Shown: positions 49,529 to 57,833 of the stretch, piece by piece
Numbering within the stretch: the first letter of the stretch is position 1
Layout of the letters: each line of letters starts with the position of its first letter
NCBI RefSeq assembly: GCF_023736115.1
Contig: NZ_JAKQZC010000005.1
Location: 248,001 to 312,000, forward strand
Reading direction: 5' to 3'
Length of the DNA stretch: 64,000 nucleotides
Origin: Salinicola avicenniae
GTDB lineage: Bacteria; Pseudomonadota; Gammaproteobacteria; Pseudomonadales; Halomonadaceae
Program-made: the position numbers and the translations under genes
Notes under the pieces: model-generated
The model's database searches: none
Seen by the model: the letters and a program-made list of their open reading frames with translations, nothing else
Told to the model about the DNA's origin: nothing

Positions 49529-50137
49529 TCACTGGCGTGCAGCCAGTACACGTTCCACGGTCTGGACGATAGCCTGGGTCTGGGGATCGATCTCGATATT
49601 GACCCGGTCTCCCGGCATCCGATCACCTAGAGTCGTTCTGGCCAGCGTCTCCGGAATGAGATTGACGCAGAATCGCGCACCCTCGACCGCACCGATGGTC
49701 AGACTGATGCCATCGACTCCAATATAGCCCTTGTCGAACACGAAGCGCTCCAGCTGCGAAGGTAGCTCGAACCATAACCGGCGATTGTTCGGCGCTTCGT
49801 CGATTTCCGTCAATGTCGCCATGCCCATGACATGACCGGACATGGCATGACCGCCAATCTCGTCGCCGAAACGCGCCGCTCGCTCGAGGTTGACGCGTCC
49901 GCCAGGCTTCAGGGCCCCGAGATTGGTCAGGCGCAGGGTCTCGCGCATCAGGTCGAAGCTGACGTGCTCACCCTCGATTGCCGTCACGGTCAGACAGCAG
50001 CCGTTATGGGCAACCGATGCGCCCAGCGCCAGCCCTTCGCGCATGGCCGGCGACATGGCAACGACATGCGTATTGAGCTGCTCGCGCTCCTCGATGGCCA
50101 CGACGGTGCCGATATCCTGCACGATGCCGGTGAACAT
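49529..50137 (-). CDS. ribC: Riboflavin synthase (alpha subunit)
   Basis: Dismutates two 6,7-dimethyl-8-ribityllumazines to riboflavin. The 202-residue protein has two tandem lumazine-binding domains, each starting with an MFTGIV-like strand; NGCCLTV and GVDGISLTIG are the paired conserved segments. ATG 50137 has GGGAGAGG upstream. No FMN riboswitch is recognisable in the leader. The neighbouring Rut enzymes RutA, RutE and RutF need flavins, but the link is only positional. Confidence 0.95.
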   Translation of the reverse strand: MFTGIVQDIGTVVAIEEREQLNTHVVAMSPAMREGLALGASVAHNGCCLTVTAIEGEHVSFDLMRETLRLTNLGALKPGGRVNLERAARFGDEIGGHAMSGHVMGMATLTEIDEAPNNRRLWFELPSQLERFVFDKGYIGVDGISLTIGAVEGARFCVNLIPETLARTTLGDRMPGDRVNIEIDPQTQAIVQTVERVLAARQ

Positions 50138-50271
50138 GACGTTTGCCTCTCCCGCGTTGAATCTGAAGTCGTCGCTGCCGAAGCGCCGAGCGTCGTCGAT
50201 CGCCAGGGCGATCACGCCACCGGTCGGCAACGGCGCGACAGTCTAGCATGACGCATGGCAAGCCAACGAAA

Positions 50272-50300
50272 TTGACGACCCCGCGCGGTCTCTCTAAGAT
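50272..50300 (+). promoter_or_regulatory. Promoter of the candidate small RNA
   Basis: TTGACG (-35), exactly 17 nt, then TAAGAT (-10), oriented away from ribC, with no plus-strand protein gene behind it. A close match to the sigma-70 consensus. Confidence 0.7.
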
Positions 50301-50306
50301 TGCGCG

Positions 50307-50419
50307 CAATCAATCGCGCCGATTTATCCCCGACTTGCAGGCGCGCCGGCCTGGCCGGGCAGTTTCGCTAAAGGGGTGTGTCCAGCGTTGATGGCCACCC
50401 GCACGGGTGGCCTTTTTTT
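50307..50419 (+). ncRNA. Candidate small RNA, about 113 nt
   Basis: Inferred transcript from the promoter at 50272-50300 to the terminator at 50393-50419. No convincing reading frame or ribosome binding site lies inside. It is predicted structured: AATCG/CGATT near the 5' end, UCCCC pairing with GGGG across the middle, and a terminal 8-bp hairpin with U tail. It matches no RNA family I recognise (not SRP, 6S, or an FMN or fluoride riboswitch). Both flanking genes are on the other strand, so it is not a leader. Confidence 0.55.
50393..50419 (+). terminator. Strong plus-strand terminator
   Basis: GGCCACCC/GGGTGGCC stem of 8 bp with loop GCAC is followed by seven T. No plus-strand protein gene precedes it, which suggests an RNA gene. 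Confidence 0.88.
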
Positions 50420-50510
50420 ATGCGGGTGTGCCAACGGATATCGACACAGCCCCCTGCCCGCCCCTCGGGGTCTCCAGCCGCACTCGCGCCGTGCTCACGA
50501 CGCTCCATGC

Positions 50511-52022
50511 TCAGGACGCACCGACCCGTTCGACGACGGGCAGGTCGGCGTTGGCCTCCCGCGTCACGACGAATCGACATGCCAGGTAATAGACCGCGGC
50601 TCCCAGCAGAGAGCCCGTGAACCAGCCGTAGTCGTAGAACCAACGGCCGATACCCGTTGTCAGGGCGATGAGAGTCAACACGACCGGCACACCGAAAGCG
50701 ATGAAGCCGGCCACGTTGATGGCAGGATACCGACCACCCTCCCGATACAGACTGATCACGTCCAGGCGCTGTCGCTTGATCAGGAAGTAATCGACCGCCA
50801 TGATCCCGGCAATCGGCCCAAGCAGGCTCGAGTAGCCCAGCAGCCAGTTCGAATAGAGGCTCTCCATGGTGACATCCGACACGATGACGCCCGCTTTCTG
50901 CAGCAGGTCGTAGCCCATCAGCAGCGTGCCGACGAGCCCTGTCAGCAGTACGCCACCGGTACGATTGATCAGCTTCGGGGCGATATTCTGAAAATCGTTG
51001 GTCGGCGAGACGATATTGCCGGCGGTGTTGGTGGAGATCGTCGCGATCACAATCAGGACCATCGCTACTGCCACCCAGCCGGGGCTGTCGATGTGGCCGA
51101 TCAGACTGACCGGATCAGCCACCGTCTCCCCGACCAGCGAGGCCGATGCCGCGGTCATCACCACGCCCAGCGCGGCAAAGAAGAACATCGTCAGCGGCAG
51201 CCCTATGATCTGGCCGACAATCTGATCCTTCTGGCTACGCGCAAAACGGCTGAAGTCCGGAATATTGAGGGAGAGCGTGGCCCAGAACCCCACCATCGCC
51301 GTCAGACCAGACAGGAAATAGGGGATCACCGAGTCATCGGCCGGACGTGAAGGAGCCCGCGCCATCAACTCGCTCAGAGAAACATGGGGCAGCGCCCATA
51401 CCATCAGGCCCAGCGCCACAAGCAGCAATAGCGGAGCGGAGAGCGTCTCGAGCCACTTGATCGACTCCGCGCCCCGAATGACGACGTAAAGGTTCATCGC
51501 GGCAAAGAGGAAGAAGCCGATCACCTGTCCCAGCCCACCCAAGGTCTGCCAGGGCGGCACGATCGCCGACAACAGCAGATGGATCGCCAGACCGCCGAAC
51601 ATCGTCTGAATACCGAACCAGCCACACCCGACAAGCGCACGGATCAGACAAGGTACGTTGGAACCGCGGATCCCGAACGATGCGCGCAGCACGACCGGAA
51701 AAGGAATGCCGAAGCGCGTACCGGGAAAGGCATTCAACGTCAGCGGGATCAGCAGAATCACGTTGGCCAGCAGGATAGCGATCAGCGCCTCGCCGACACT
51801 CAAGCCGAAATAGGCCGTCAGCACGCCGCCGAGGGTATAGGTCGGCACACAGATCGACAGCCCCACCCAGAGTGCGGCGACGTTCCATTTCGTCCAGGTT
51901 CGCTCGCGTGCCTCGGTCGGCGCGATATCGTGGTTAAAGCAGGCGCTGTCGCGTACGTCATCGCCGAGGCTGAGTTCGACTTTGCCGTCGCGCTCGATCA
52001 TGCGAGAAACGGAGGTTGTCAT
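50511..52022 (-). CDS. NCS1-family nucleobase permease
   Basis: A 503-residue polytopic membrane protein with about 12 predicted helices. The segments NPDFSRFARS-like (LNIPDFSRFARSQ) and SNVPCLIRALVGCGWFG are typical of NCS1 cation symporters such as the Mhp1, PucI and CodB types. It is the last gene of the rut run, 39 nt downstream of rutF. E. coli uses the unrelated NCS2 permease RutG in this place, so this protein is likely to import uracil or a related pyrimidine. Specificity is inferred from context only. Confidence 0.88.
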   Translation of the reverse strand: MTTSVSRMIERDGKVELSLGDDVRDSACFNHDIAPTEARERTWTKWNVAALWVGLSICVPTYTLGGVLTAYFGLSVGEALIAILLANVILLIPLTLNAFPGTRFGIPFPVVLRASFGIRGSNVPCLIRALVGCGWFGIQTMFGGLAIHLLLSAIVPPWQTLGGLGQVIGFFLFAAMNLYVVIRGAESIKWLETLSAPLLLLVALGLMVWALPHVSLSELMARAPSRPADDSVIPYFLSGLTAMVGFWATLSLNIPDFSRFARSQKDQIVGQIIGLPLTMFFFAALGVVMTAASASLVGETVADPVSLIGHIDSPGWVAVAMVLIVIATISTNTAGNIVSPTNDFQNIAPKLINRTGGVLLTGLVGTLLMGYDLLQKAGVIVSDVTMESLYSNWLLGYSSLLGPIAGIMAVDYFLIKRQRLDVISLYREGGRYPAINVAGFIAFGVPVVLTLIALTTGIGRWFYDYGWFTGSLLGAAVYYLACRFVVTREANADLPVVERVGAS

Positions 52023-52061
52023 TGTTGGTCTCCCAATCCCGATATTGTGAATGGTGACCGC

Positions 52062-52604
52062 TCAGGCGAGGGAAGCGACCGGCGGCAACTGGTGATACTG
52101 CCTGTCGAAATAGAGCAGGCACTCGCGTTCGTCACAGGTAGTCATCGACACGATCTCGCCAAACAGTACGTCGTGCGTGCCGACCGTCACGCGTTGGCTG
52201 ATGCGACACTCGAAGTGCGCCAGCGCATCCTCGAGCACCGGCACGCCGGTCTCTCGCGTGGTCCAGTCGGCTCGCGCAAAACGCGCCGCCATCGGCGTCT
52301 TGCCACCGAAGGTATTGGAGACATCGCGATGGTCGGCACCCAGCACGTTGACGCAGAGCGCCGGATTGTCGGCAAACGCCGAATAGGCTGAGGACCCTCG
52401 GTTGATACACACCAGCAGCGTCGGCGGCGCGTCGGTCACGCTACAGACTGCCGAAGCGGTGAAGCCGGCGCGCCCTCCGGGTCCATCCGTCGTGACGACA
52501 TTGACCGCCGCCGCAAGCCTGGACATGGCGTCGCGAAACGCCGCCGAGGAGACTGCCTCGCGAGTCTCTAGTGTTTCCTCAGGAACTGCCATTGACATCA
52601 TCAT
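52062..52604 (-). CDS. rutF: FMN reductase RutF
   Basis: Supplies reduced FMN to RutA. The 180-residue flavin reductase-like protein shows [42 protein letters not shown] and [17 protein letters not shown]. The ATG at 52604 has AGGAGAG upstream and is followed by repeated ATG codons, so the exact start may shift by a few codons. It sits between rutD and the permease gene. Confidence 0.92.
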   Translation of the reverse strand: MMMSMAVPEETLETREAVSSAAFRDAMSRLAAAVNVVTTDGPGGRAGFTASAVCSVTDAPPTLLVCINRGSSAYSAFADNPALCVNVLGADHRDVSNTFGGKTPMAARFARADWTTRETGVPVLEDALAHFECRISQRVTVGTHDVLFGEIVSMTTCDERECLLYFDRQYHQLPPVASLA

Positions 52605-52658
52605 GATGGATCTCTCCTCGAGCCGGCGGCACGCCAGGCGGCCTACCGGCGCCGTGAT

Positions 52659-53441
52659 TCAACGAGTTTCAGTGGCCAGGAATCCGGCGACCGCCGCATT
52701 GAAGGCTTCGGGGACGGTCACCGTCAGGCCGTGTCCGCCGTAGTCGAACAGGGCCAGCCGCGCATGCGGCAACCCCGCTGCCAGCCTCTCACTCCGGGTG
52801 TAAGGCACCAGCAGGTCATCGCGGGCGGCGACAACCAGCGTCGGGGAAGCGATCTCCGCCAGCCGCGTATCGATATCGAACGCGCGCAACGCGGCGATTC
52901 TGGCTGTCACATTCGCCTTACCCGGAAAGTGCACCAGCGCTTGCGCTTCTTCCTCTAGCAATCGGTCGTGATGCTCGGACAGCCAGTCAGCCGGATAGAG
53001 AAACAGGGGCTGCGCGTGAAGATAAGGCTGTACGCCACTGTCCTCGAGCAACGCCAGACGCACTCGGAAGCAGCGCTCGCTCTGCACATCGACTCGGCTC
53101 CAGGCGTTCACGACCACGAGGCGACCGATCCGCGCAGGCGCCAGCAAGGCCATCTGCAGGCCGACCAGGCCACCCAGTGCATGGCCCATGAAATCGACGT
53201 GCTCGATCTCCAACTGATCGAGCAGCGCCAGAGCTTCCCCAGCCATGTCATCGATCGTGTAGTCGTCGGGCAGCATTGCCGGGCTACCGCCAGTGCCAAG
53301 ATGGTCATAGAGGATGATGCGATGCGTCTGCTCCAGCGCGGCGAGCTGCGGCCCCCAGAAGCGCCCGGCACCGCCGAGCCCGGCGGAAAGAAGCATCGTC
53401 GGCGCCTCGGACTCGGTTCGTCCCAGTATTTCGTAGTGCAT
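52659..53441 (-). CDS. rutD: Aminoacrylate hydrolase-type alpha/beta protein RutD
   Basis: Speeds removal of 3-aminoacrylate in the Rut pathway. The 260-residue alpha/beta hydrolase matches E. coli RutD along its length (SAGLGGAGRFWGPQL, QPLFLYPADWL). The nucleophile elbow reads GHALGG, with Ala where hydrolases have Ser; E. coli RutD has the same change, so this is a family trait and not a mutation. It lies 27 nt downstream of rutC. Confidence 0.92.
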   Translation of the reverse strand: MHYEILGRTESEAPTMLLSAGLGGAGRFWGPQLAALEQTHRIILYDHLGTGGSPAMLPDDYTIDDMAGEALALLDQLEIEHVDFMGHALGGLVGLQMALLAPARIGRLVVVNAWSRVDVQSERCFRVRLALLEDSGVQPYLHAQPLFLYPADWLSEHHDRLLEEEAQALVHFPGKANVTARIAALRAFDIDTRLAEIASPTLVVAARDDLLVPYTRSERLAAGLPHARLALFDYGGHGLTVTVPEAFNAAVAGFLATETR

Positions 53442-53468
53442 ATCAGGGCGTCTCCGAAAACGGCCGAG

Positions 53469-53855
53469 TCAATGCGGCAGATGCGCAATAGAAGCGATCT
53501 CGATCAGCGCCTCAGGCTTTACCAGGCCGCACTGAATGCAGTAGCGGGCCGGTTTGTCGCCCGGAAAGAACTCGGCGTAGACCGCATTGATGGCGGCGTA
53601 GTCTTCCCAATCGCGCAGAAAGATCGAGTTAAAGGTGACATCGGACAGGCTGCCGCCTGCCGTCTCGACCACGCTCTGAATCAGCGTGAGCACATGGCGC
53701 GTCTGGGCGCCAGCATCGCCGACATGGACCACGTTGTTCTCCTGGTCGAAAGGCAGCGTACCGGAGACGTAAAGCACGTTATCGGCCTGCGTGCCAGGAA
53801 CGAAAGGTGCCAGCGGTGCGCCGGAACCGGCGGGAATGACGGAAGTCTTGGGCAT
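53469..53855 (-). CDS. rutC: 3-aminoacrylate deaminase RutC (RidA family)
   Basis: Removes the amino group of 3-aminoacrylate peracid products. The 128-residue YjgF/RidA protein is nearly identical in layout to E. coli Rut[48 protein letters not shown]. The ATG at 53855 lies inside a longer frame on the same strand, whose upstream part is not protein-like. It lies 100 nt after rutB. Confidence 0.95.
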   Translation of the reverse strand: MPKTSVIPAGSGAPLAPFVPGTQADNVLYVSGTLPFDQENNVVHVGDAGAQTRHVLTLIQSVVETAGGSLSDVTFNSIFLRDWEDYAAINAVYAEFFPGDKPARYCIQCGLVKPEALIEIASIAHLPH

Positions 53856-53955
53856 GATGTTGTCCTCGATGGTGTTGTTTATGTTGTCTGTATTGTCTGG
53901 GATGCGTTCGCGTGTCTTGTCTTTATGTGGCGAGCAGGTGCTCATACCGGCACAC

Positions 53956-54711
53956 TCAAGCCGGCTCGACGCGGTTCGTGGTCGCTTCGCGGCAGGCGGA
54001 CTGGAACGCCGCGACGCTGGAAACCCAGCCGAAGAAGGTTTCGATATTGAAAATGGCACCGGCCTGCGCCGACGGCGGCCCCGCCTGATACGTTGCATCC
54101 TCGAGAACGGTGCCGAAGTACTCGAGGAAGAAACCATCCCGCAGGGTGGATTCCACGCAGACGTTGGTGGCGATACCGGTAAACAGCAGGTGATGGATAC
54201 CGCGGGCGCGCAGGATGCTGTCCAGCGGTGTGTTGAAGAACCCGCTGTAACGGGGTTTGGGCAAAACGATATCACCCGCCTGAGGCTTGAGTGTCTCGAC
54301 CAGCGCATAGTCCCAGGTACCGCGAGCCAGAAGCTGACCCTGCAGTTCCGGGCGTAGGCGCATCGTCTTGAGCGCGTTTGACTTGTGCCAGTTGGGAGAC
54401 CCGTGACCGCCAGCTTCGATATATTCGGCGTCCCAGCCGTTCTGGAAGAAGATCACCTGAATGCCGGCGGAACGGGCAACGGCGATTGCCTGCGCGATGC
54501 GTTCGATCACCGGCTCCGTGGCCTCGACGTCGAAACCTGCCAGATCGAGATAGCCGCCCTTCGAAGCATAGGCGTTCTGCATGTCGACAACGATCAACGC
54601 GGTCTCCGAGCGCGGCATCGCAATCGCTTCAGGTCGCCCCGCCAGACAGATCTCGTCGCTGACCTTCGACACGCCCCGGCGCACGACCGGCGTGGTGCGC
54701 AAGTCGCTCAT
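53956..54711 (-). CDS. rutB: Ureidoacrylate amidohydrolase RutB
   Basis: Hydrolyses ureidoacrylate to carbamate and aminoacrylate. The 251-residue isochorismatase-fold amidohydrolase has the catalytic Asp in [10 protein letters not shown] and Cys in [12 protein letters not shown]. The ATG overlaps the rutA stop by four bases (ATGA), indicating coupling. Confidence 0.95.
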   Translation of the reverse strand: MSDLRTTPVVRRGVSKVSDEICLAGRPEAIAMPRSETALIVVDMQNAYASKGGYLDLAGFDVEATEPVIERIAQAIAVARSAGIQVIFFQNGWDAEYIEAGGHGSPNWHKSNALKTMRLRPELQGQLLARGTWDYALVETLKPQAGDIVLPKPRYSGFFNTPLDSILRARGIHHLLFTGIATNVCVESTLRDGFFLEYFGTVLEDATYQAGPPSAQAGAIFNIETFFGWVSSVAAFQSACREATTNRVEPA

Positions 54712-55808
54712 GACACCACCTCCGCTGGCGCCGGGCGAGACGCCACCTCGACACGCGTCTTCATCAATGGCTGCACCTTCTCCCCAAAGGTATCCAGCCC
54801 GACAAGAAAGTCGTCGAAGGTCAGCATCACGCCGCCGATACCTTCGACGGTATCGATCTCGTCGAGCATCGCCGCCACACTCTCGTAGGAGCCGACCAAC
54901 GTCCCCATGTTGAAATTGACCGCCGACGTAGGATCGGTCATGTGGCGAACATTGGTATCCTTGCCGGAGCTCTTGTCCTGGCTGCCCTGGTCCGCCATCC
55001 AGTCCAGCGCTTCCTGATCCGCGCCCGCCTTGTAGTGCTCCCAACGCGCCATGGCGGCCTCGTCGGTTTCGTCGGCGATCACCATGAACAGCACGTAGCA
55101 GGCAATCTCGCGCCCGGTCTCCTGCCCGGCCTGGCACAGGCGCTCAGCGGTCTCGGCAAAGGCCGTGGGGGTGTTCAGCCCCTTGCCGAAACAGAAGCTG
55201 TAGTCGGCATGCTTGGCGGTGAACGCCATGCCGGCATTGGACTGTCCCGCGCAGACGATCTTCACGCCTTCCGGCGGCCGCGGGCTCAAGCGACAGTCGT
55301 CCATTTCGAAGAAGTCGCCCTTGAAATCACTGTGGCCCTGCTCGAGCAACTCGCGCATCACCGTGGTGTACTCGTCGAGATAGGCGTAGCGCTTGGCAAA
55401 GTACTCGTCGCCCGGCCACAGCCCCATCTGGCTATATTCCGGCTTCTGCCAGCCGGTCACCAGATTGATGCCGAAACGCCCAGGCGCAATGGAATCGATA
55501 GTGGAGGCCATGCGCGCGACGATCGCCGGCGGCATCACCAGCGTCGCGGCCGTCGCATAGAGATTGATCTTCGACGTCACGGCGGCAAGCCCCGCCATGA
55601 GCGTGAACGACTCGAGCGCGTGCTCCCAGAAATCGGTCTTGCCACCGAAACCACGCAGCTTGATCATCGACAACGCAAATTCGAAACCGTAGTGCTCGGC
55701 CTTCTGCGTCACCGCCTTGTTGAGTTCAAAGGTCGGCATGTACTGCGGCGCGTTCTCGGAGATCAGCCAGCCGTTGTTGCCAATGGGGATGAAAACGCCC
55801 AGTTGCAT
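54708..55808 (-). CDS. rutA: Pyrimidine monooxygenase RutA
   Basis: A flavin-dependent monooxygenase opening the uracil or thymine ring between N3 and C4. The 366-residue luciferase-like protein matches E. coli RutA ([36 protein letters not shown]). AGGAGG precedes the ATG. It is first in the rutABCD-F-permease run. Upstream lie a sigma-54-like promoter and a RutR operator. Confidence 0.97.
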   Translation of the reverse strand: MQLGVFIPIGNNGWLISENAPQYMPTFELNKAVTQKAEHYGFEFALSMIKLRGFGGKTDFWEHALESFTLMAGLAAVTSKINLYATAATLVMPPAIVARMASTIDSIAPGRFGINLVTGWQKPEYSQMGLWPGDEYFAKRYAYLDEYTTVMRELLEQGHSDFKGDFFEMDDCRLSPRPPEGVKIVCAGQSNAGMAFTAKHADYSFCFGKGLNTPTAFAETAERLCQAGQETGREIACYVLFMVIADETDEAAMARWEHYKAGADQEALDWMADQGSQDKSSGKDTNVRHMTDPTSAVNFNMGTLVGSYESVAAMLDEIDTVEGIGGVMLTFDDFLVGLDTFGEKVQPLMKTRVEVASRPAPAEVVS

Positions 55809-55875
55809 GGAACACCTCCTGGTCGATACGGATTGTCGAGCGCCGAGTCATCGGCGTCGGCCCATCCAACCTGTA

Positions 55876-55890
55876 ACAACCGCCGTGCCA
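55876..55890 (-). promoter_or_regulatory. Sigma-54-like promoter of rutA
   Basis: On the minus strand CTGGCACGGCGGTTGTT fits the -24/-12 consensus TGGCAC-N5-TTGC except for the last base (TTGT). It lies about 70 nt upstream of the rutA ATG. The rut operon of E. coli belongs to the NtrC regulon, which supports this reading. Confidence 0.6.
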
Positions 55891-55945
55891 GGTCCGCGCA
55901 ACATTCTCGTTTTCAAGGGTTTGCCGGGCATGGACGATCAGCGAC

Positions 55946-55961
55946 AGGACCAAATGGTCCA
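55946..55961. promoter_or_regulatory. RutR operator
   Basis: GGACCAAATGGTCC has the core GACCA-NN-TGGTC of the E. coli RutR site (TTGACCA-NN-TGGTCAA). It lies between the divergent rutA and rutR, upstream of the sigma-54-like element. Confidence 0.75.
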
Positions 55962-56196
55962 ATTGCCATTCCGCGCCCGCGCCAAAATGACGCACCCGAC
56001 ACGCTTTTCGCGCATGGACAGTGCATCGACCGGTTGGGGAGGAAGCGCTGGGACGTGAGAGTCTCGGCGCGAAGGTCGAAGGCGCGCTATCGAGAGCACC
56101 ATGCTAGAGTGCCTTCACTCGCGCCCGGCACCGTCACGATCGGCGGCACATGCCGAGCCATTGACGGGATACGCAGGAAGAGATGTACCAACGCTC

Positions 56197-56847
56197 ATGA
56201 GCCAGACACCCAACCCGCCCCCCGGCCGCCGCGCCACCAGCGAAGCCCGCAAACAGCGCATTCGCGATGCCGCCCTCTCACTGTTTTCTCAGTTCGGTCT
56301 GCGTGGCGCGAGCCTGGACGCGATCGCCGAACAGGCCGGCGTCTCCAAGACCAACCTGCTCTACTATTTCGTGTCCAAAGAAGCGCTCTATGTCGAGGTG
56401 CTGCAGCAAATACTCGACAGTTGGCTCGAGCCGATGCGCGCCTTCAATGCCGATCAGGCCGCGCACGAAGCGATTGCCAACTACATCTGCATCAAGGTTG
56501 CGCTGGCGCGGGACCATGTCCAAGCGTCTCGCCTGTTCTGCCTTGAGATGATCCAGGGTGCACCGCTGCTGAAAGCTGTGCTGGAAGGAGAGCTACGACA
56601 GCTGGTCGAAGAGAAGTCGCAGGTCATCGAGGCCTGGATCGAGCGGGGCCAGCTCTCCCCCGTCGACCCGCACCATTTGATCTATCTGCTCTGGGGGACA
56701 ACCCAGCACTACGCCGACTTCGCAACGCAGATCGAAGCGATTTCCGGCCAGACGCTGTTGGACCCCGAGTTTTTCGAGGCGACGGTCGACAACATCCAGC
56801 GCATCGTACTGAATGGACTGTTGCCGCGCCCCCGCTCTCCCGAGTGA
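56197..56847 (+). CDS. rutR: TetR-family pyrimidine regulator RutR
   Basis: The 216-residue repressor, uracil- and thymine-responsive in E. coli, matches E. coli RutR in the HTH (LFSQFGLRGASLDAIAEQAGVSKTNLLYYF) and ligand-binding domain (SRLFCLEMIQGAPLL, TQHYADFATQIEAI). The ATG at 56197 is the homologous start; a longer frame begins at 56101 but is not conserved. It is divergent to rutA and convergent with rutE. Confidence 0.94.
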   Translation: MSQTPNPPPGRRATSEARKQRIRDAALSLFSQFGLRGASLDAIAEQAGVSKTNLLYYFVSKEALYVEVLQQILDSWLEPMRAFNADQAAHEAIANYICIKVALARDHVQASRLFCLEMIQGAPLLKAVLEGELRQLVEEKSQVIEAWIERGQLSPVDPHHLIYLLWGTTQHYADFATQIEAISGQTLLDPEFFEATVDNIQRIVLNGLLPRPRSPE

Positions 56848-56892
56848 ACGCGCCGGCGCGAGTGACGGGAGGCAGGCACGCGACGACGGCTT

Positions 56893-57483
56893 CTACGCGA
56901 GCTGACAGGCGTCGTCGAAATCGAGTCGCGGCAGACGCGGCTTGACGCTCGAAGCCTCGCCATAGCCCAGATTGATCAACAGGTTGACGCGCCAGGTCGT
57001 ACCGGCAAAGAACGCCTCATCGATGGCGTTGGCATCAAAACCGGACATCGGTCCGGTATCCAGCCCCACGGCCCGCGCCGCCAGGATCAGATATCCCGCC
57101 TGCAGTGAGCTATTGCGCAAAGCGGTCTGCTCGGCGAACGCCTCACTGCCGGTGAACCAGCTACGCGCATCGGTATGCGGAAACAGCGTCGGCAGTTGAT
57201 CGTAGAAACGCTGGTCGTAGGCGACAATCACGGTGCAGGGTGCGGTAGCGGTCTTGTCCGCATTGCCGGCAGACACGCACGGCAGTAGCTTGTCCTTACC
57301 CGCGGTGGTTCTGACGAACACGAAGCGCGCCGGGCAGCAATTGGCCGAGGTCGGGCCCATCTTCACCAGATCGTAAAGACGCCGTAGCGTTTCTTCGCTG
57401 ACTTCGCGGTCTTCCCAGGCGTTGTGGGTGCGCGCTTCCAAGAACAGTTGGGCGAGCGCTTGATCGTCGAGTGACGGCAACAT
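56893..57483 (-). CDS. rutE: Malonic semialdehyde reductase RutE
   Basis: Reduces malonic semialdehyde, the toxic final product of uracil breakdown, to 3-hydroxypropionate. The 196-residue nitroreductase-fold flavoprotein has exactly the E. coli RutE length and its signatures [63 protein letters not shown] precedes the ATG. Unlike in E. coli it is not within the rutA-F run but alone, beyond rutR. Confidence 0.94.
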   Translation of the reverse strand: MLPSLDDQALAQLFLEARTHNAWEDREVSEETLRRLYDLVKMGPTSANCCPARFVFVRTTAGKDKLLPCVSAGNADKTATAPCTVIVAYDQRFYDQLPTLFPHTDARSWFTGSEAFAEQTALRNSSLQAGYLILAARAVGLDTGPMSGFDANAIDEAFFAGTTWRVNLLINLGYGEASSVKPRLPRLDFDDACQLA

Positions 57484-57560
57484 GCGTTCTCTCCTTCTTT
57501 TTTGTCGTTGAATGGCGAGATCACGGAACGACAAGCCCCCTCCTGCCTTGCCGGGGACTT

Positions 57561-57572
57561 GATACCTGTATC
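57561..57572. promoter_or_regulatory. Possible operator upstream of rutE
   Basis: GATACCTGTATC is an inverted repeat with a 2-nt centre, 78 nt upstream of the rutE ATG; an 8-mer CTTGATAC recurs on its two sides, 25 nt apart. It does not resemble the RutR site. Confidence 0.35.
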
Positions 57573-57711
57573 TTGCCAGAGGCTTGATACACGAGGCGGC
57601 CGATGATCGACGTCGCCAATAGGCCGACCTCGACCCTAGCCCGGTCAGGCGCCCATTGCCAGCCGGAAATGCACCTGACGGACCAGGCGGTCTACCCCAT
57701 GGGACGCGGCG

Positions 57712-57741
57712 TTCGCTCCCTGCCCGGTGGATCAGTATACT
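57712..57741 (+). promoter_or_regulatory. Candidate metN promoter
   Basis: A good -10 box TATACT is preceded after 18 nt by a poor -35 (TTCGCT). It lies about 95 nt upstream of the metN start. Confidence 0.4.
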
Positions 57742-57833
57742 AGCGCCCTCGTCGTGGGCGGCGACCGGCAAGTATTGGGGCGCCCCCACCCATGCCCAGG
57801 ATTATCGATAGGATCGTTTCTCCCGCTCTCCTC

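Larger units (their letters stand above)
50138..50510. other. Intergenic region ribC/NCS1 permease
   Basis: A 373-nt gap between two minus-strand genes. It contains, on the plus strand, a near-consensus promoter and a strong terminator 113 nt apart (see ncRNA). The short reading frames here are not family-like. On the minus strand the hairpin has no U-tract, so it does not terminate the permease transcript. Confidence 0.6.
55809..56196. other. Divergent rutA/rutR control region
   Basis: The 388-nt region holds the rutA promoter (55876-55890) and a RutR operator (55946-55961). No reading frame in it looks real. The rutR promoter must lie in the right half; I cannot point to a clear -35/-10 pair there. 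Confidence 0.6.
57484..57833. other. Divergent rutE/metN intergenic region
   Basis: About 350 nt without a gene. Near the rutE side (57561-57572) an inverted repeat GATAC-CT-GTATC is flanked by a second TTGATAC copy 25 nt away. A plausible metN promoter lies at 57712-57741. No SAM riboswitch is recognisable. Confidence 0.55.

Noticed and set aside
50138-50300. FMN riboswitch in the ribC leader
   Set aside because: None of the conserved RFN box sequences is visible on the minus strand, and ribC has a normal short leader with its own RBS.
52659-53441. RutD as a broken hydrolase because the nucleophile Ser is Ala
   Set aside because: E. coli RutD has the same GHALG sequence, so the change is normal for the family.
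53856-54308. N-terminal extension of rutC
   Set aside because: The long frame overlaps rutB in another frame and its translation is not protein-like; the homologous RutC starts at 53855.
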